From positions 1 through 64,000 of IMG/VR virus record IMGVR_UViG_3300047471_000325: 64,000 nt of DNA, one strand, 5' to 3'. Under the pieces are notes generated by a model that did no database searches, was not told the DNA's origin, and saw only the letters and a program-made list of their open reading frames with translations. Each line of letters opens with the position of its first letter. Position 1 is the first letter of the stretch. This document shows positions 6,931 to 15,475 of the stretch, one piece after another. The translations under genes and the position numbers were made by a program. Source of the stretch: a virus.

Positions 6931-8113
6931 TGGCGTCCTTCGCATCCCTACCCCTGCGGTCTTCGTGCCACTGCTCGAACCGAGCCGTTATAAGGGCATT
7001 CACGGCGGCCGCGGCGGCGCGAAGTCTCACTTCTTTGCCGATCAGATCATCGAGCGCTGCTTTCTTCGCAAGCCGTGTCGTGCCGTCTGCGTGCGCGAAG
7101 TGCAACGCACGTTGGCGCAGTCTGTCAAGCGGCTACTCGAGGACAAGATTCGAGCATACGGGCTTGAACGTGAGTTCCGCGTGCTGACGTCACACATCGA
7201 AGCGCCGCACGGCGGCATCATCATTTTCAACGGCATGCAAGATCACACGGCAGAGTCAATCAAGTCTCTTGAAGGGTTCGACGTGGCGTGGGTCGAAGAA
7301 GCACAGTCATTGAGTCAGAGGTCGCTCGACCTCCTGCGGCCTACGATCCGCGAAGAAGACTCCGAACTGTGGTTCTCCTGGAACCCACGCCACGCGACTG
7401 ACCCCGTCGATAGACTGCTGCGCAGTGATCCGCCGCCTGACTCTATCGTCATCGAGACGTCATATAAAGATAATCCATTCTTCCCCGACGTACTCCGCAA
7501 GGAGATGGAGTGGGACCGCAGTCGCGACGTCGAGAAGTATCAACACATCTGGCTTGGTGGCTATGAGCGGCACAGCGAGGCGCGCGTCTTTAAGAATTGG
7601 GTGATCGATGAGTTCGAATCTCCTGCTGATGCTACTTACTACTATGGTGCTGACTGGGGTTTTTCAGTTGATCCGAGCACGATGGTACGGTGTCGACTTG
7701 ACGGGCGCAAGTTATTCGTCGACTACGAGGCGTATCGGATAGGCGTCGAGATCGATCATCTCGGTAGTCTCTTTGACATGGTACCCGGTGCGCGAGACTG
7801 GCCAGTCAGGGCAGACTCTGCCCGTCCTGAGACGATCTCCTATCTCCAGCGCAACGGCTTCCCCAGGATAAAGCCCGCGACCAAGGGGCCGAATTCTGTC
7901 AAAGAAGGCGTCATCTTCCTCCAGGGTTATGACATCGTGGTGCACCCTCGTTGTGTGCACACGATCGATGAATTAACGATGTACTCGTATGTCGTCGACA
8001 AGATGTCGGGTCTTGTCACGCCAGTCCTCGCCGACAAAAAGAATCACATCATAGACCCGCTGCGTTATGCGACTGAAGAACTCCGCGTGCCGAACATAGG
8101 TCTCACATGGTAG
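6917..8113 (+). CDS. terL: Terminase large subunit
   Basis: A 398-residue packaging motor and nuclease. The Walker A motif GGRGGAKS is at residues 30-37 and Walker B FDVAWVEEA at 121-129. The coupling motif follows (LWFSWNPR). The RNase H-like nuclease domain begins at about 240, with Asp246 in YYGADWGFS, Asp300 in VRADSARPE and Asp380 in HIIDPLRYA. Length is normal for the PBSX/Terminase_3-like group. It overlaps the portal gene by 7 nt. Confidence 0.95.
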   Translation: MPSTDGVLRIPTPAVFVPLLEPSRYKGIHGGRGGAKSHFFADQIIERCFLRKPCRAVCVREVQRTLAQSVKRLLEDKIRAYGLEREFRVLTSHIEAPHGGIIIFNGMQDHTAESIKSLEGFDVAWVEEAQSLSQRSLDLLRPTIREEDSELWFSWNPRHATDPVDRLLRSDPPPDSIVIETSYKDNPFFPDVLRKEMEWDRSRDVEKYQHIWLGGYERHSEARVFKNWVIDEFESPADATYYYGADWGFSVDPSTMVRCRLDGRKLFVDYEAYRIGVEIDHLGSLFDMVPGARDWPVRADSARPETISYLQRNGFPRIKPATKGPNSVKEGVIFLQGYDIVVHPRCVHTIDELTMYSYVVDKMSGLVTPVLADKKNHIIDPLRYATEELRVPNIGLTW

Positions 8114-10080
8114 CCCCCGCCGGCGACTTCCGCTTCGAGTCGAAGCCGAACAGCAACGGCCACGCTGAGCCCGAACCACGCACAGCCGAAGTCGTACAGA
8201 GCATGCTCCGCACGCTCGACGTCTTGCTCGACCGTCAAGCGTTCATGAAGCAGGCGGGGTTTCAGTTCGACAGCAAACGCGATCTGTACGCGATCTTCGG
8301 TTACGACCGCATCATTACTGGCCGTCAGTTCCGCGACGAGTATGCACGTGGCGGGTTAGCAAAGGTCATCATCGACACGTACCCAGAGGCGACATGGCGT
8401 GGCGGCGTCGAGGTCTACGAGGATGAAGATACGAAGACGAACACCGCCTTCGAAAAGGCGTTTGATGAGATCAATAAAAAGCATCGTATCTTCTTCAAGT
8501 GTCAAGCCGCAGATATACTCGCGCAGCTGAGTACCTATTCGGTCATGCTCATCGGTGTACCAGGAGACTTGAGCGAAGAGATGCCGCGCGGCAATCCCAC
8601 GCAAATGCTTTACTTGCAGCCGTTCTGGGGCGGCGGCGGGCCAGGTGACCAGAGTCGCGGCACGAACATGGGTGTCCAGTCGATGGACACCGACGTCACC
8701 ATCGAGACGTTCGACATTGATCCCACCTCTGAGCGCTTCGGCGAGCCACTGACCTACCGCATCCGACGCACCGACATCTCGTCACCATTACTTGCGCGCT
8801 CAGTCCACTGGTCGCGCATCATTCATATCCCTGCGAAAGGCGCACTTGACAGTAACGTCTATGGCCCTCCTGGACTTGAGTGCGTGTGGAATCTACTCTT
8901 CGACTTAGAGAAGATCACTGGCGGGACGGCTGAGTCCTTCTTCCAGCGCGCCAAGCAAGTGCTGCATGCGAACATCGACAAAGATGTAATATTCACCGAT
9001 CCGCAGATGGCGGCGATGAAGTCGAAGTTCGAGGAGTACCAGAACAATATTACGACATTCATTCCGACTCGTGGCGTGGACGTGAAGTTCCTTGAATCGT
9101 CGAGTGCGAAGTCTGCTGCTGAAGCCGATGTGATCTTGACGCAGATCGCGGGCACGACAAAGATCCCGAAGCGCATCTTGACCGGCTCTGAGATGGGCGA
9201 ACTCGCGAGCACGCAAGACGCGGCGAACTTCGACAGCCGCGTGAAAGATCGCCGCACAGGCTATGCTGAGCCTGTCATCATGCGCCCGCTTGTTGATCGA
9301 CTTATTCAGTACGGCTATCTTCCGACCCCAGCGCAGTACGAAGTGGGCTGGCCTGTCGAAGAGACGATGGACGAGAAGGGCAAGTCGGACTTCGCGATGA
9401 CGTTGGCGAACGTCAACAAGACCTTCGACGGCGTTGTGTTTACTGAAGACGAGATCCGTGACATGGCGTTCGACAAAGAGCCGCTGCCGACCGTCGATAC
9501 CAACCAACTGCTCTCTGAAAGCCAGAAGGCGGAGATCGCCGTCAAGCTTTCGATGGTCAACAAGCAGATGGGCATCACGGTCTTCACCGACGACGAGATC
9601 CGCGACATCACCTATGGCTTCTCGCCGCTGAGTGATGACGAGAAGGTGCCGATTGGCGCGCCAGAGCGCATCTCAGTCACCGCACCGCCGCCGATTGGTG
9701 AGGATGGGAAGCCGATCCCGCAAGATACGCTCGGTCAGCCTATCGCGCCAGCAAAGCCCGTCGCTGTCAAGCCAAAAGTCCCACCTGCACTGAAAGCCGC
9801 CGCTGACGCGGGCATGCTCAGCGTGCTCGAAGCGGCCATCGTCGCGAAGGACCGCACGACGATTGACCGCATCCTCTTCGGGGCGATGGCGATTACGCCT
9901 GAGTCGGCCGTCTCGATGCTCTCCGACAAGCAAGGCGCCGAGGCGCTGGTCTTGGCGAAGCAGTTCGTCGTCGTGCTTGGCGATACGCTGGCGCAGTACG
10001 ACGTCGAGCGACTGTTCATCGAGTTCGAGGATTACGTCCAGCGGCATGGGACGGGGTTCGATGGGCATCGCGATGCTTAG
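8107..10080 (+). CDS. Portal protein (DUF1073 type)
   Basis: A 657-residue portal protein. Features shared with the DUF1073 portal group include FGYDRIITGRQFRDEY near 57, the DIDP...RIRR region, SRIIHIPAKG near 240, and TGSEMGELASTQDAANFDSRV near 360. It should form the dodecameric ring through which DNA enters the capsid. After about residue 430 two related segments follow each other (VFTEDEIRDMAF and VFTDDEIRDITYG with similar flanks), a local duplication. The C-terminal 120 residues are an Ala/Pro-rich tail. It lies directly after the large terminase. Confidence 0.9.
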   Translation: MVAPAGDFRFESKPNSNGHAEPEPRTAEVVQSMLRTLDVLLDRQAFMKQAGFQFDSKRDLYAIFGYDRIITGRQFRDEYARGGLAKVIIDTYPEATWRGGVEVYEDEDTKTNTAFEKAFDEINKKHRIFFKCQAADILAQLSTYSVMLIGVPGDLSEEMPRGNPTQMLYLQPFWGGGGPGDQSRGTNMGVQSMDTDVTIETFDIDPTSERFGEPLTYRIRRTDISSPLLARSVHWSRIIHIPAKGALDSNVYGPPGLECVWNLLFDLEKITGGTAESFFQRAKQVLHANIDKDVIFTDPQMAAMKSKFEEYQNNITTFIPTRGVDVKFLESSSAKSAAEADVILTQIAGTTKIPKRILTGSEMGELASTQDAANFDSRVKDRRTGYAEPVIMRPLVDRLIQYGYLPTPAQYEVGWPVEETMDEKGKSDFAMTLANVNKTFDGVVFTEDEIRDMAFDKEPLPTVDTNQLLSESQKAEIAVKLSMVNKQMGITVFTDDEIRDITYGFSPLSDDEKVPIGAPERISVTAPPPIGEDGKPIPQDTLGQPIAPAKPVAVKPKVPPALKAAADAGMLSVLEAAIVAKDRTTIDRILFGAMAITPESAVSMLSDKQGAEALVLAKQFVVVLGDTLAQYDVERLFIEFEDYVQRHGTGFDGHRDA

Positions 10081-10846
10081 TCTTCCGTTGCCCTCATCGC
10101 ACGGCGCCCGACTGCTGCTGCAGGCGTGGCAGAACGTGCGGTTAGCTGCGCATCCCCGCGAAACCGCCATCCACAAGGTTGCGGACGCGCACATCGCTCC
10201 GATCCAACAAGTCGTCAGCGCGGCGTTCGCTAAGGGTCGTGCCGCTGGGAAGGCCGGCGCGCCTGAGGTTATCCGCGCGGCGCTGACAAAGAGCCTGCCT
10301 CCCGTGCTGCTGGCTGCGCTGAGCGACGCGGGGAATGCGGCACTCGGGATGCTGCCACGACACCTCGAGATGCGCACCGCGAAAGACAAGGCCGATAAGG
10401 TTCCACCTGTCAAGCTCAAGATGTCCTTCGACGCCAGCAACCCCGACGCTGCCAAGTGGGCGCGCGAGCATGGCGCTGAGCTGGCAAAGGATATCAGTGA
10501 CACGACACGCGACCGCATTCGAGATGCAGTCGCTCGTGAGCACGAGACAGGCGAGAGCGCCGAGGATGCGCTCGACTCGATCTTCGACGATGCACGTGCC
10601 GAGATGATTGCACGCACTGAGTCAATGGATGCGGCGAATGAGGGACTCGCCCAAGGCTGGGATCAAGCGGTCGAGGAAGGCCTGCTCACCGGCGACGAGC
10701 AGAAGACATGGATCGCCGCCGAAGACCCATGCCCCGAGTGCGAAGAGGTCGACGGCGAGACCGTGCCGATGGATGAGGACTTCTCTGTCGGTGATGATCC
10801 GCCACTGCATCCAAACTGTCGGTGCACGATGGGGCTCGTCTCATGA
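10061..10846 (+). CDS. MuF-like minor head protein
   Basis: A 261-residue protein, MGIAMLSLPLPSSHGARL, overlapping the portal gene by 20 nt. The C-terminal third has the phage Mu F/SPP1 gp7 signature: ARTESMDAANEGLAQGW, then CPECEEVDGETVPMDEDFSVG and PPLHPNCRC. These proteins bind the portal inside the capsid and help in head assembly or DNA ejection. The cysteines in CPEC and CRC may bind zinc. An ATG at 10073 is an alternative start. Confidence in the family is high. Confidence 0.85.
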   Translation: MGIAMLSLPLPSSHGARLLLQAWQNVRLAAHPRETAIHKVADAHIAPIQQVVSAAFAKGRAAGKAGAPEVIRAALTKSLPPVLLAALSDAGNAALGMLPRHLEMRTAKDKADKVPPVKLKMSFDASNPDAAKWAREHGAELAKDISDTTRDRIRDAVAREHETGESAEDALDSIFDDARAEMIARTESMDAANEGLAQGWDQAVEEGLLTGDEQKTWIAAEDPCPECEEVDGETVPMDEDFSVGDDPPLHPNCRCTMGLVS

Positions 10847-10938
10847 TGGCGGCTCTTATCGTCTTCGCAGTTGCACTCGCGACGTTCGTCTGTTCGTATG
10901 TTGTCGGGTTAGTACTGGTCAGGTTGTTCGGATGGTAA
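10843..10938 (+). CDS. Single-span membrane microprotein
   Basis: A 31-codon frame starting ATGATG at 10843, overlapping the stop of the MuF-like gene. The product (MMAALIVFAVALATFVCSYV and so on, ending VRLFGW) is one hydrophobic helix with a short basic end. Placement and coupling support translation, but a role is unknown; small membrane proteins in head modules are often lysis-related or uncharacterised. Confidence 0.45.
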   Translation: MMAALIVFAVALATFVCSYVVGLVLVRLFGW

Positions 10939-10967
10939 CGTAGTTCCCTATGAAGGAGAACTCCACC

Positions 10968-11003
10968 ATGGAGTCGAGGGCTTTTGGGCTCATGCGTGCA
11001 TGA
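10968..11003 (+). CDS. Eleven-residue leader peptide
   Basis: GAAGGAGAACTCCACC precedes an ATG that opens a frame of 11 codons (MESRAFGLMRA). Its TGA overlaps the ATG of the next gene at 11000, which itself has no ribosome binding site. This looks like a short leader whose translation delivers ribosomes to the downstream start. Confidence 0.45.
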   Translation: MESRAFGLMRA

Positions 11004-11329
11004 CCTCGATTACGGATCGGAACAAGTACGATGGAGTGGACCGTCGCCTACCAGATGCTGGTACCCTCGAAGGCTTGCCGTGGCTCGTCAAGGCCGTCGG
11101 CTTCGTAGGGTTTCCAGCAGCGGTCGCCGCGTACTTGATTTGGATAGGGTCTGCATCACTACCATCGATTCAGGCAAGCGTCCAAGTGCTGACTGCTGAC
11201 AACAAGAGGATCATCGAACTCGTGTCTGATCACGTCCGACAGCAGGAAGAAGTCCTTCGCATGCTGCAACGTGTCTGTAGTAATACGGCGAAGAATGACG
11301 TCGAAAAACAAAGGTGCTTTGACAGATGA
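11000..11329 (+). CDS. Membrane protein with coiled coil
   Basis: A 109-residue protein. One predicted membrane helix (about 30-50: LVKAVGFVGFPAAVAAYLIW) is followed by a helical region with heptads (IQASVQVLTADNKRIIELVSDHVRQQ). The layout resembles holin-associated or Rz-like phage membrane proteins but no signature is decisive. It is coupled to the short leader frame at 10968, and is followed after 13 nt by another protein of the same plan. Confidence 0.6.
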   Translation: MTSITDRNKYDGVDRRLPDAGTLEGLPWLVKAVGFVGFPAAVAAYLIWIGSASLPSIQASVQVLTADNKRIIELVSDHVRQQEEVLRMLQRVCSNTAKNDVEKQRCFDR

Positions 11330-11342
11330 GGGAGAAGCAGCG

Positions 11343-11693
11343 ATGCTTCGAACGTTGAGCAGCGTCATTAGGTCGGCGTTCTTTATCGTCAGCATTGCTA
11401 TTACCGTGACCTACTTGCTCGCGAACCGGATTGCTGTCTATCGACTGACGACTGAGGTGGCGCTTCTGCACGCGAAGTTCAACGCGTATCTGATCACAGA
11501 AGAACAGCGCGACCAGACCTTTCGAGACGAGCTGACGACATTAGAGAAGACGATTTATTCGCCGCCGACGATAGAGAAGGATACTATCCGCAAGCCCGCC
11601 GCCGTCGAGCAGTGGATGGTGAACTCGGACAATGACCTGCGCAAGCGAATCGTGGCACTGGAGCAGTGGCGAATGAAGCAGGAGGCAAAGTGA
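11343..11693 (+). CDS. Membrane protein with coiled coil
   Basis: A 116-residue protein starting MLRTLSSVIRSAFFIVSI; GAGGGAGAAGCAGCG lies before the ATG. An N-terminal membrane helix (about 8-28) precedes helical, charged sequence to the end. The architecture equals that of the gene before it, and an inner-membrane spanin-like role is possible but unproven. Its stop overlaps the GTG of the next gene. Confidence 0.6.
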   Translation: MLRTLSSVIRSAFFIVSIAITVTYLLANRIAVYRLTTEVALLHAKFNAYLITEEQRDQTFRDELTTLEKTIYSPPTIEKDTIRKPAAVEQWMVNSDNDLRKRIVALEQWRMKQEAK

Positions 11694-12070
11694 TCTTCTT
11701 GCTTCTCCAGCTCGCGCTGCCAAACGCGATGACACCTGGACTCATACGCGGACTGACGCAAGAGCAGATTTGTGCAACGAAGTGGGGCGCTGATCGCAGG
11801 CATGTGACGCCAGCGATGCGGCAAGAAGTTTTAAGACGTTACAGGCTCGATCATATTGATGCACGCGGTAAGGGAGTCTGCTGCGAGATCGACCACAAAG
11901 TGCCGCGCGAGCTTGGCGGAGCAGACGACCCTTCGAACCTCTGGCCGCAACCGTGGGCCGAGGCTGCACTGAAGGATGCTGAAGAGAATTTCTATCATCG
12001 AGCAGTCTGTGCTGGCACGATGACGCTCTTTGCCGCGCAGTACCACTTCATGCATTGGGGTGAAGAATGA
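11690..12070 (+). CDS. HNH nuclease with hydrophobic N-terminus
   Basis: A 126-residue protein with GTG start (AGGAGG upstream, GTGA overlap). Residues 1-13 are a hydrophobic stretch like a signal peptide (MIFLLLQLALPNA). The nuclease core is CCEIDHKVPRELGGADDPSNLWPQPW (about 64-89) with the DH pair at 68-69 and N83. This is the HNH form often found near phage packaging genes, where HNH enzymes assist terminase cleavage. The apparent signal peptide is odd for that role and may instead mean an exported nuclease. Confidence 0.8.
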   Translation: MIFLLLQLALPNAMTPGLIRGLTQEQICATKWGADRRHVTPAMRQEVLRRYRLDHIDARGKGVCCEIDHKVPRELGGADDPSNLWPQPWAEAALKDAEENFYHRAVCAGTMTLFAAQYHFMHWGEE

Positions 12071-12303
12071 GGAACGCATCCGCACGCTGGTCGGCACTCT
12101 CAACGATCCTGACCTACGTCGAGCGGTGCCTAGAGGCGACTTGTCGGATGGACGATCCTCGGAGCACAAACGCCGTAGACTATGGCGCACCGATCGGCGA
12201 GCGCATCGACGCGGCGCAGCGAAAGGTCAGTAAAGAGTTGAACCGACTGACCGTCGAACTGCTGATGCGAGACTTGGCCAAGAAGAAGAGGAAGGCGGCA
12301 TGA
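12067..12303 (+). CDS. Small helical protein
   Basis: A 78-residue protein, MRNASARWSALSTILTYVE, ending in a basic LAKKKRKAA tail. The frame is fixed by 4-nt overlaps at both ends (12067-12070 and 12300-12303). An alternative frame here has neither coupling nor plausible composition. Function unknown. Confidence 0.5.
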   Translation: MRNASARWSALSTILTYVERCLEATCRMDDPRSTNAVDYGAPIGERIDAAQRKVSKELNRLTVELLMRDLAKKKRKAA

Positions 12304-12557
12304 CTCCTGTTGAACCTACTTTGCACGACAAAGCGCGATTAGTGCTCTTCGCGAAAGATCAACCAGAGTATATTCCGCTGCCTGCATCGGTCGATGACGA
12401 CGGCGTGGTGATGACCGAGTGGGAACCGACTGAGGTGGAACTTGATCGGCTGCTCAGTGGCGGCCGCATCCGCCTCTGGGTGCATACATTCGGACATCCG
12501 CTGCAGCCGGTGAATGTCGAGGCCATCGAGCCAGAGTGCGGAATGAGGGGCGAATGA
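12300..12557 (+). CDS. Hypothetical protein
   Basis: An 85-residue acidic protein, MTPVEPTLHDKARLVLFA, with alternating hydrophobic and acidic segments (VVMTEWEPTEVELDRLLSGG). ATGA overlaps join it to both neighbours. It lies between small membrane/nuclease genes and the capsid protease, where many phages keep unassigned short genes. Confidence 0.5.
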   Translation: MTPVEPTLHDKARLVLFAKDQPEYIPLPASVDDDGVVMTEWEPTEVELDRLLSGGRIRLWVHTFGHPLQPVNVEAIEPECGMRGE

Positions 12558-14314
12558 CCGAAGCGACACTCTCATACGTGAAGGCGGTCTTGGGGAAGAA
12601 GTCCGAGTCTCGTTCTTTGCACCTCCTTGGCGCTACCGGCAAGGCAACCATCGAGATGGACGGGAAGACTGAATATCTCGTCGTCCCAGTCGTCGCGCTG
12701 ATGGAAGGCGTGATCCACGCCGTGAACGCCGAGACGCCAGAGTTCGTACCCTTCGAGACGCTGGAGAAGTGCGCCGAGAGCTGGAACGGCAAACCGATTA
12801 CGATCGGGCACCCGAAGGGGAGCGACGGGAAACAGTGCTCAGCACAAGACGACGGCATCATCCGCGCGGTCGGCATCGGCAAGATTCGCAATGCGCACGT
12901 TGACGTCGCTTCGAAGAAGATGCTGATGGAGGCGCTCATCGATACGTCGAAGGCGAAGAAGCTTCACCCGGACATGTATCAGCGACTCGCTGAGGGTGGG
13001 ACTGAAGAAGTCTCAGTCGGCGCAATGGTCGTCACAGACCACAAGCCCGGACTCTGGAACAAAGTCAAGAAGTATCTTGGCACGTGGACGCACGCCGAGG
13101 GCGATCACCTCGCGTTCCTGCCTGGTGGACGCGGCGCGTGCAGCGTCGAGATGGGCTGCGGGACGCATCGGGCGGCGATGCGGGTGTGTGAGGGCGACAT
13201 GAAGTTAGAGACGCTGCGCGACATTCCACAGAGCGAGCGCGACAAGATGAGCGAGTCGGACTTCGCCGGACCCGATGAGACATACCCTATCAAGACGCAG
13301 GCCGACGTCGAAGCGGCCGCACACTTGATTGGTAAGGCGAAAGACCCCGCTGCCGTCAAGGCGAAGGTAATCTCCATTGCGAAAAAGAAGGGCCTGAAGC
13401 TGCCCGACGCGTGGATGAAGGCGGCGTCGAATCCCGAGGGGATCAATCAATATACGCAAGGCGGCGGAGGTGGCGGGCTTCCGACAAACAAAGGCAGCGG
13501 GGCCGGATCCAAAGGTGGCATCCCGCGCGGCGGACATACGGGGGCAACGACGTCTACGAAGCAAGGCGACACGACGCACTACCGCGGCGAAGGTGGGCAT
13601 TACAGCGTCCAAAGTTCATACTCCCACATGAGTACGGATAAGCAGGTTCCGACTGTATTTTCACATACACATTTTTCTCACGGTCTTGGAAGTACCGCTG
13701 CGCCGCACAGCACGCATGCATCTATGTCGGCCGCCCACGAAACTGCCAACAGGCTCGCGTCTACACCCGGGGCGCGTAACCTTGAGGACGGCGACACCAC
13801 AGAGCAAGAGACCGCAGAAGAGTCTGCTGAACTCACGATGTATCAGACGATGCGTTCACTCTGGGATTCGAGCGACAAGACATGGGATGAGATGAGCACG
13901 TTGATCGATGCGCTCATCGCCGATGAGACTGAGAGCCCAACTGAGACGCCTGCTGAAGAAGATGCAGAAGAGACGGTTGAGACTGCGCGACTTGAATCGA
14001 TTCGTGCGCTCTGCTCCGCGATGATGGGCTGCTGCCAAGGCATCTTGAGTGCGACTTACTCGCAGTCGCTGGCTGAAGATCCACCAACGATGCGCGGCTA
14101 CGCAGGCGCACGGCACAACATGGCTGATACGAAAGCGATCCAAGCGGTCCACGACCACTCGATGTCACTTGGCGCCGTCTGTGATCGGAGCAATTACAAA
14201 CAGCTCGAAGGCAATTTGGAGGATGCGCCAGTCAAATTGGACGTCTCTAAAATGAGTGACCCTGTCCGATTTTATATAGAGTCGGTCCGTCAGCGTGCGG
14301 CGGGAGCACGGTAA
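12554..14314 (+). CDS. DUF2213 capsid protease with fused C-terminal regions
   Basis: A 586-residue protein starting MTEATLSYVKAVLG. Residues 1-200 match DUF2213 (VVPVVALMEGVIHA, FVPFETLEKCAESWNGKPI, TIGHPKG, then GTEEVSVGAM), the family of prohead proteases in this phage type. Residues about 230-285 (DFAGPDETYPIKTQADVEAA, KKKGLKLPDAWMK) match the DUF6582-like module. Then comes a Gly/Ser/His-rich stretch of about 110 residues, and a helical C-terminus with cysteines (CSAMMGCCQ). The protease probably matures the capsid, with the C-terminal part acting as scaffold. Start chosen from the ATGA overlap. Confidence 0.8.
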   Translation: MTEATLSYVKAVLGKKSESRSLHLLGATGKATIEMDGKTEYLVVPVVALMEGVIHAVNAETPEFVPFETLEKCAESWNGKPITIGHPKGSDGKQCSAQDDGIIRAVGIGKIRNAHVDVASKKMLMEALIDTSKAKKLHPDMYQRLAEGGTEEVSVGAMVVTDHKPGLWNKVKKYLGTWTHAEGDHLAFLPGGRGACSVEMGCGTHRAAMRVCEGDMKLETLRDIPQSERDKMSESDFAGPDETYPIKTQADVEAAAHLIGKAKDPAAVKAKVISIAKKKGLKLPDAWMKAASNPEGINQYTQGGGGGGLPTNKGSGAGSKGGIPRGGHTGATTSTKQGDTTHYRGEGGHYSVQSSYSHMSTDKQVPTVFSHTHFSHGLGSTAAPHSTHASMSAAHETANRLASTPGARNLEDGDTTEQETAEESAELTMYQTMRSLWDSSDKTWDEMSTLIDALIADETESPTETPAEEDAEETVETARLESIRALCSAMMGCCQGILSATYSQSLAEDPPTMRGYAGARHNMADTKAIQAVHDHSMSLGAVCDRSNYKQLEGNLEDAPVKLDVSKMSDPVRFYIESVRQRAAGAR

Positions 14315-14919
14315 TGTGCGTAGATAATGCAGCCTGCACGTGCGGCTGCGGAGGTAGAAAGATGGATCGAGACGAACTTATTGCAGCGCTCGTGACCGAC
14401 AAGTATTCGGGGTTCAAGACCGGCGACGAAGCCATTCTGGCAACGGCATCCGACGTGCGGTTGGATGAATTTCGCACCGCGGCGGAAGCGAATCGTACGA
14501 CGCACAGCAATATCGTGAAGATGGAAGGCGATCAGCGCCAGACGGCGGCACGACTCAAGGTCGCCGAAGATCGCATCGTGAAGCTCGAACAGCCTATGAC
14601 TGACGACGAGTTCATCCAGCGTGCGCCGACGTCGGTAAAGGCGGTACTTGAGGCACGCGCCGCAGAAGAAGCCTCACTGAAGGCCTCGCTCGTGAACTCG
14701 CTGAAGGATCTCGGCGGCGAGACAGAAGAGGTCCTTAAGAAGCGCTCGATTCCTGAGCTGCAGACGCTGGCGCAGTATGCGCGCATCAAGGTGTTAGACT
14801 TCAGCGGCAAGGGAGTCCCGATGGAGCGCTATGCCGCAGACAAGCACGCGACCTATGCGCCGCCTGACCCGTATAAGGAGGGCCTCGAGCGGATGCGCGC
14901 AGCCGAGTCGAAGCACTAA
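14314..14919 (+). CDS. Scaffold-like helical protein
   Basis: A 201-residue, mainly helical, charged protein. The N-terminus carries MCVDNAACTCGCGGRK, a cysteine string, directly after the protease stop. A second good start (GGAGG, ATG at 14362) would remove it. The central part looks like a coiled coil (KVAEDRIVKLEQPMTDDEF). Proteins with this make-up between DUF2213 protease and capsid genes usually serve as scaffolding or an internal head protein. Known families are not matched with certainty. Confidence 0.55.
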   Translation: MCVDNAACTCGCGGRKMDRDELIAALVTDKYSGFKTGDEAILATASDVRLDEFRTAAEANRTTHSNIVKMEGDQRQTAARLKVAEDRIVKLEQPMTDDEFIQRAPTSVKAVLEARAAEEASLKASLVNSLKDLGGETEEVLKKRSIPELQTLAQYARIKVLDFSGKGVPMERYAADKHATYAPPDPYKEGLERMRAAESKH

Positions 14920-14967
14920 AACAATTTTGGGTGATCCGAAGTCGAGGTCACAAAGGAGATAGAGGCA

Positions 14968-15408
14968 ATGTCGATCACGAGACTCAATCCGAACACCATC
15001 TTCCTCGGCGGGGAGCGCATTCAGGTCAACGACCTGGCATGCTCCGAGGTTGTCACACCCGGTCAGATCGTCGAGCGCTTCAACAACGGCGGTATCATCC
15101 GGTGGAGGAAGAACACGATCGTCACGGGCAACCTGCCGTGCGCGGTGGCTTGCGAGCACTCGATGGCGAATAAGGGCGTCGATGATACGTATGCGGCCAA
15201 TGACCTCGTCGAGGTCAGCATCGTGCAGCCCGGAGGCGCGTTCTGGGGCTACATTGCGTCGGGGCAGAATATCGTCGCCGGCAACCAGCTGCAGACGGTC
15301 AGTGGTGGCACGCTGGCGATCTACAGCTCGGGTTCACTGGTCGCGACGGCGCTTGAGAACAAGGCGAACGTCAACGTGCTGACGCGCATCCGCTGCGAGG
15401 CCGTGTAA
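14968..15408 (+). CDS. Capsid decoration-like protein
   Basis: A 146-residue beta-rich protein, MSITRLNPNTIFLGGERIQV, preceded by AAGGAG. The segment ASGQNIVAGNQLQTVSGGTL, followed by A-rich repeats and a final VLTRIRCEAV strand, resembles the small head-stabilising proteins encoded just before the major capsid gene. It would sit on the outside of the capsid. Function is inferred from position, size and composition. Confidence 0.65.
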   Translation: MSITRLNPNTIFLGGERIQVNDLACSEVVTPGQIVERFNNGGIIRWRKNTIVTGNLPCAVACEHSMANKGVDDTYAANDLVEVSIVQPGGAFWGYIASGQNIVAGNQLQTVSGGTLAIYSSGSLVATALENKANVNVLTRIRCEAV

Positions 15409-15420
15409 ACAACAGATTGA

Positions 15421-15436
15421 CCCTGGTGCGCCAGGG
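15421..15436 (+). promoter_or_regulatory. Intercistronic hairpin before the capsid gene
   Basis: CCCTGG-TGCG-CCAGGG, a perfect 6-bp stem with tetraloop, in the 67-nt gap between the decoration and capsid genes. There is no U-tract, so processing or mRNA protection is more likely than termination. Confidence 0.6.
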
Positions 15437-15475
15437 CAGAATGAGTGTGACGCCCAGCGCGTCAGGAGGCTTTCG

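Noticed and set aside
12030-12233. Alternative frame over the 12067-12303 gene
   Set aside because: It lacks coupling at both ends and has Arg-rich shadow composition, whereas 12067-12303 has ATGA overlaps on both sides.
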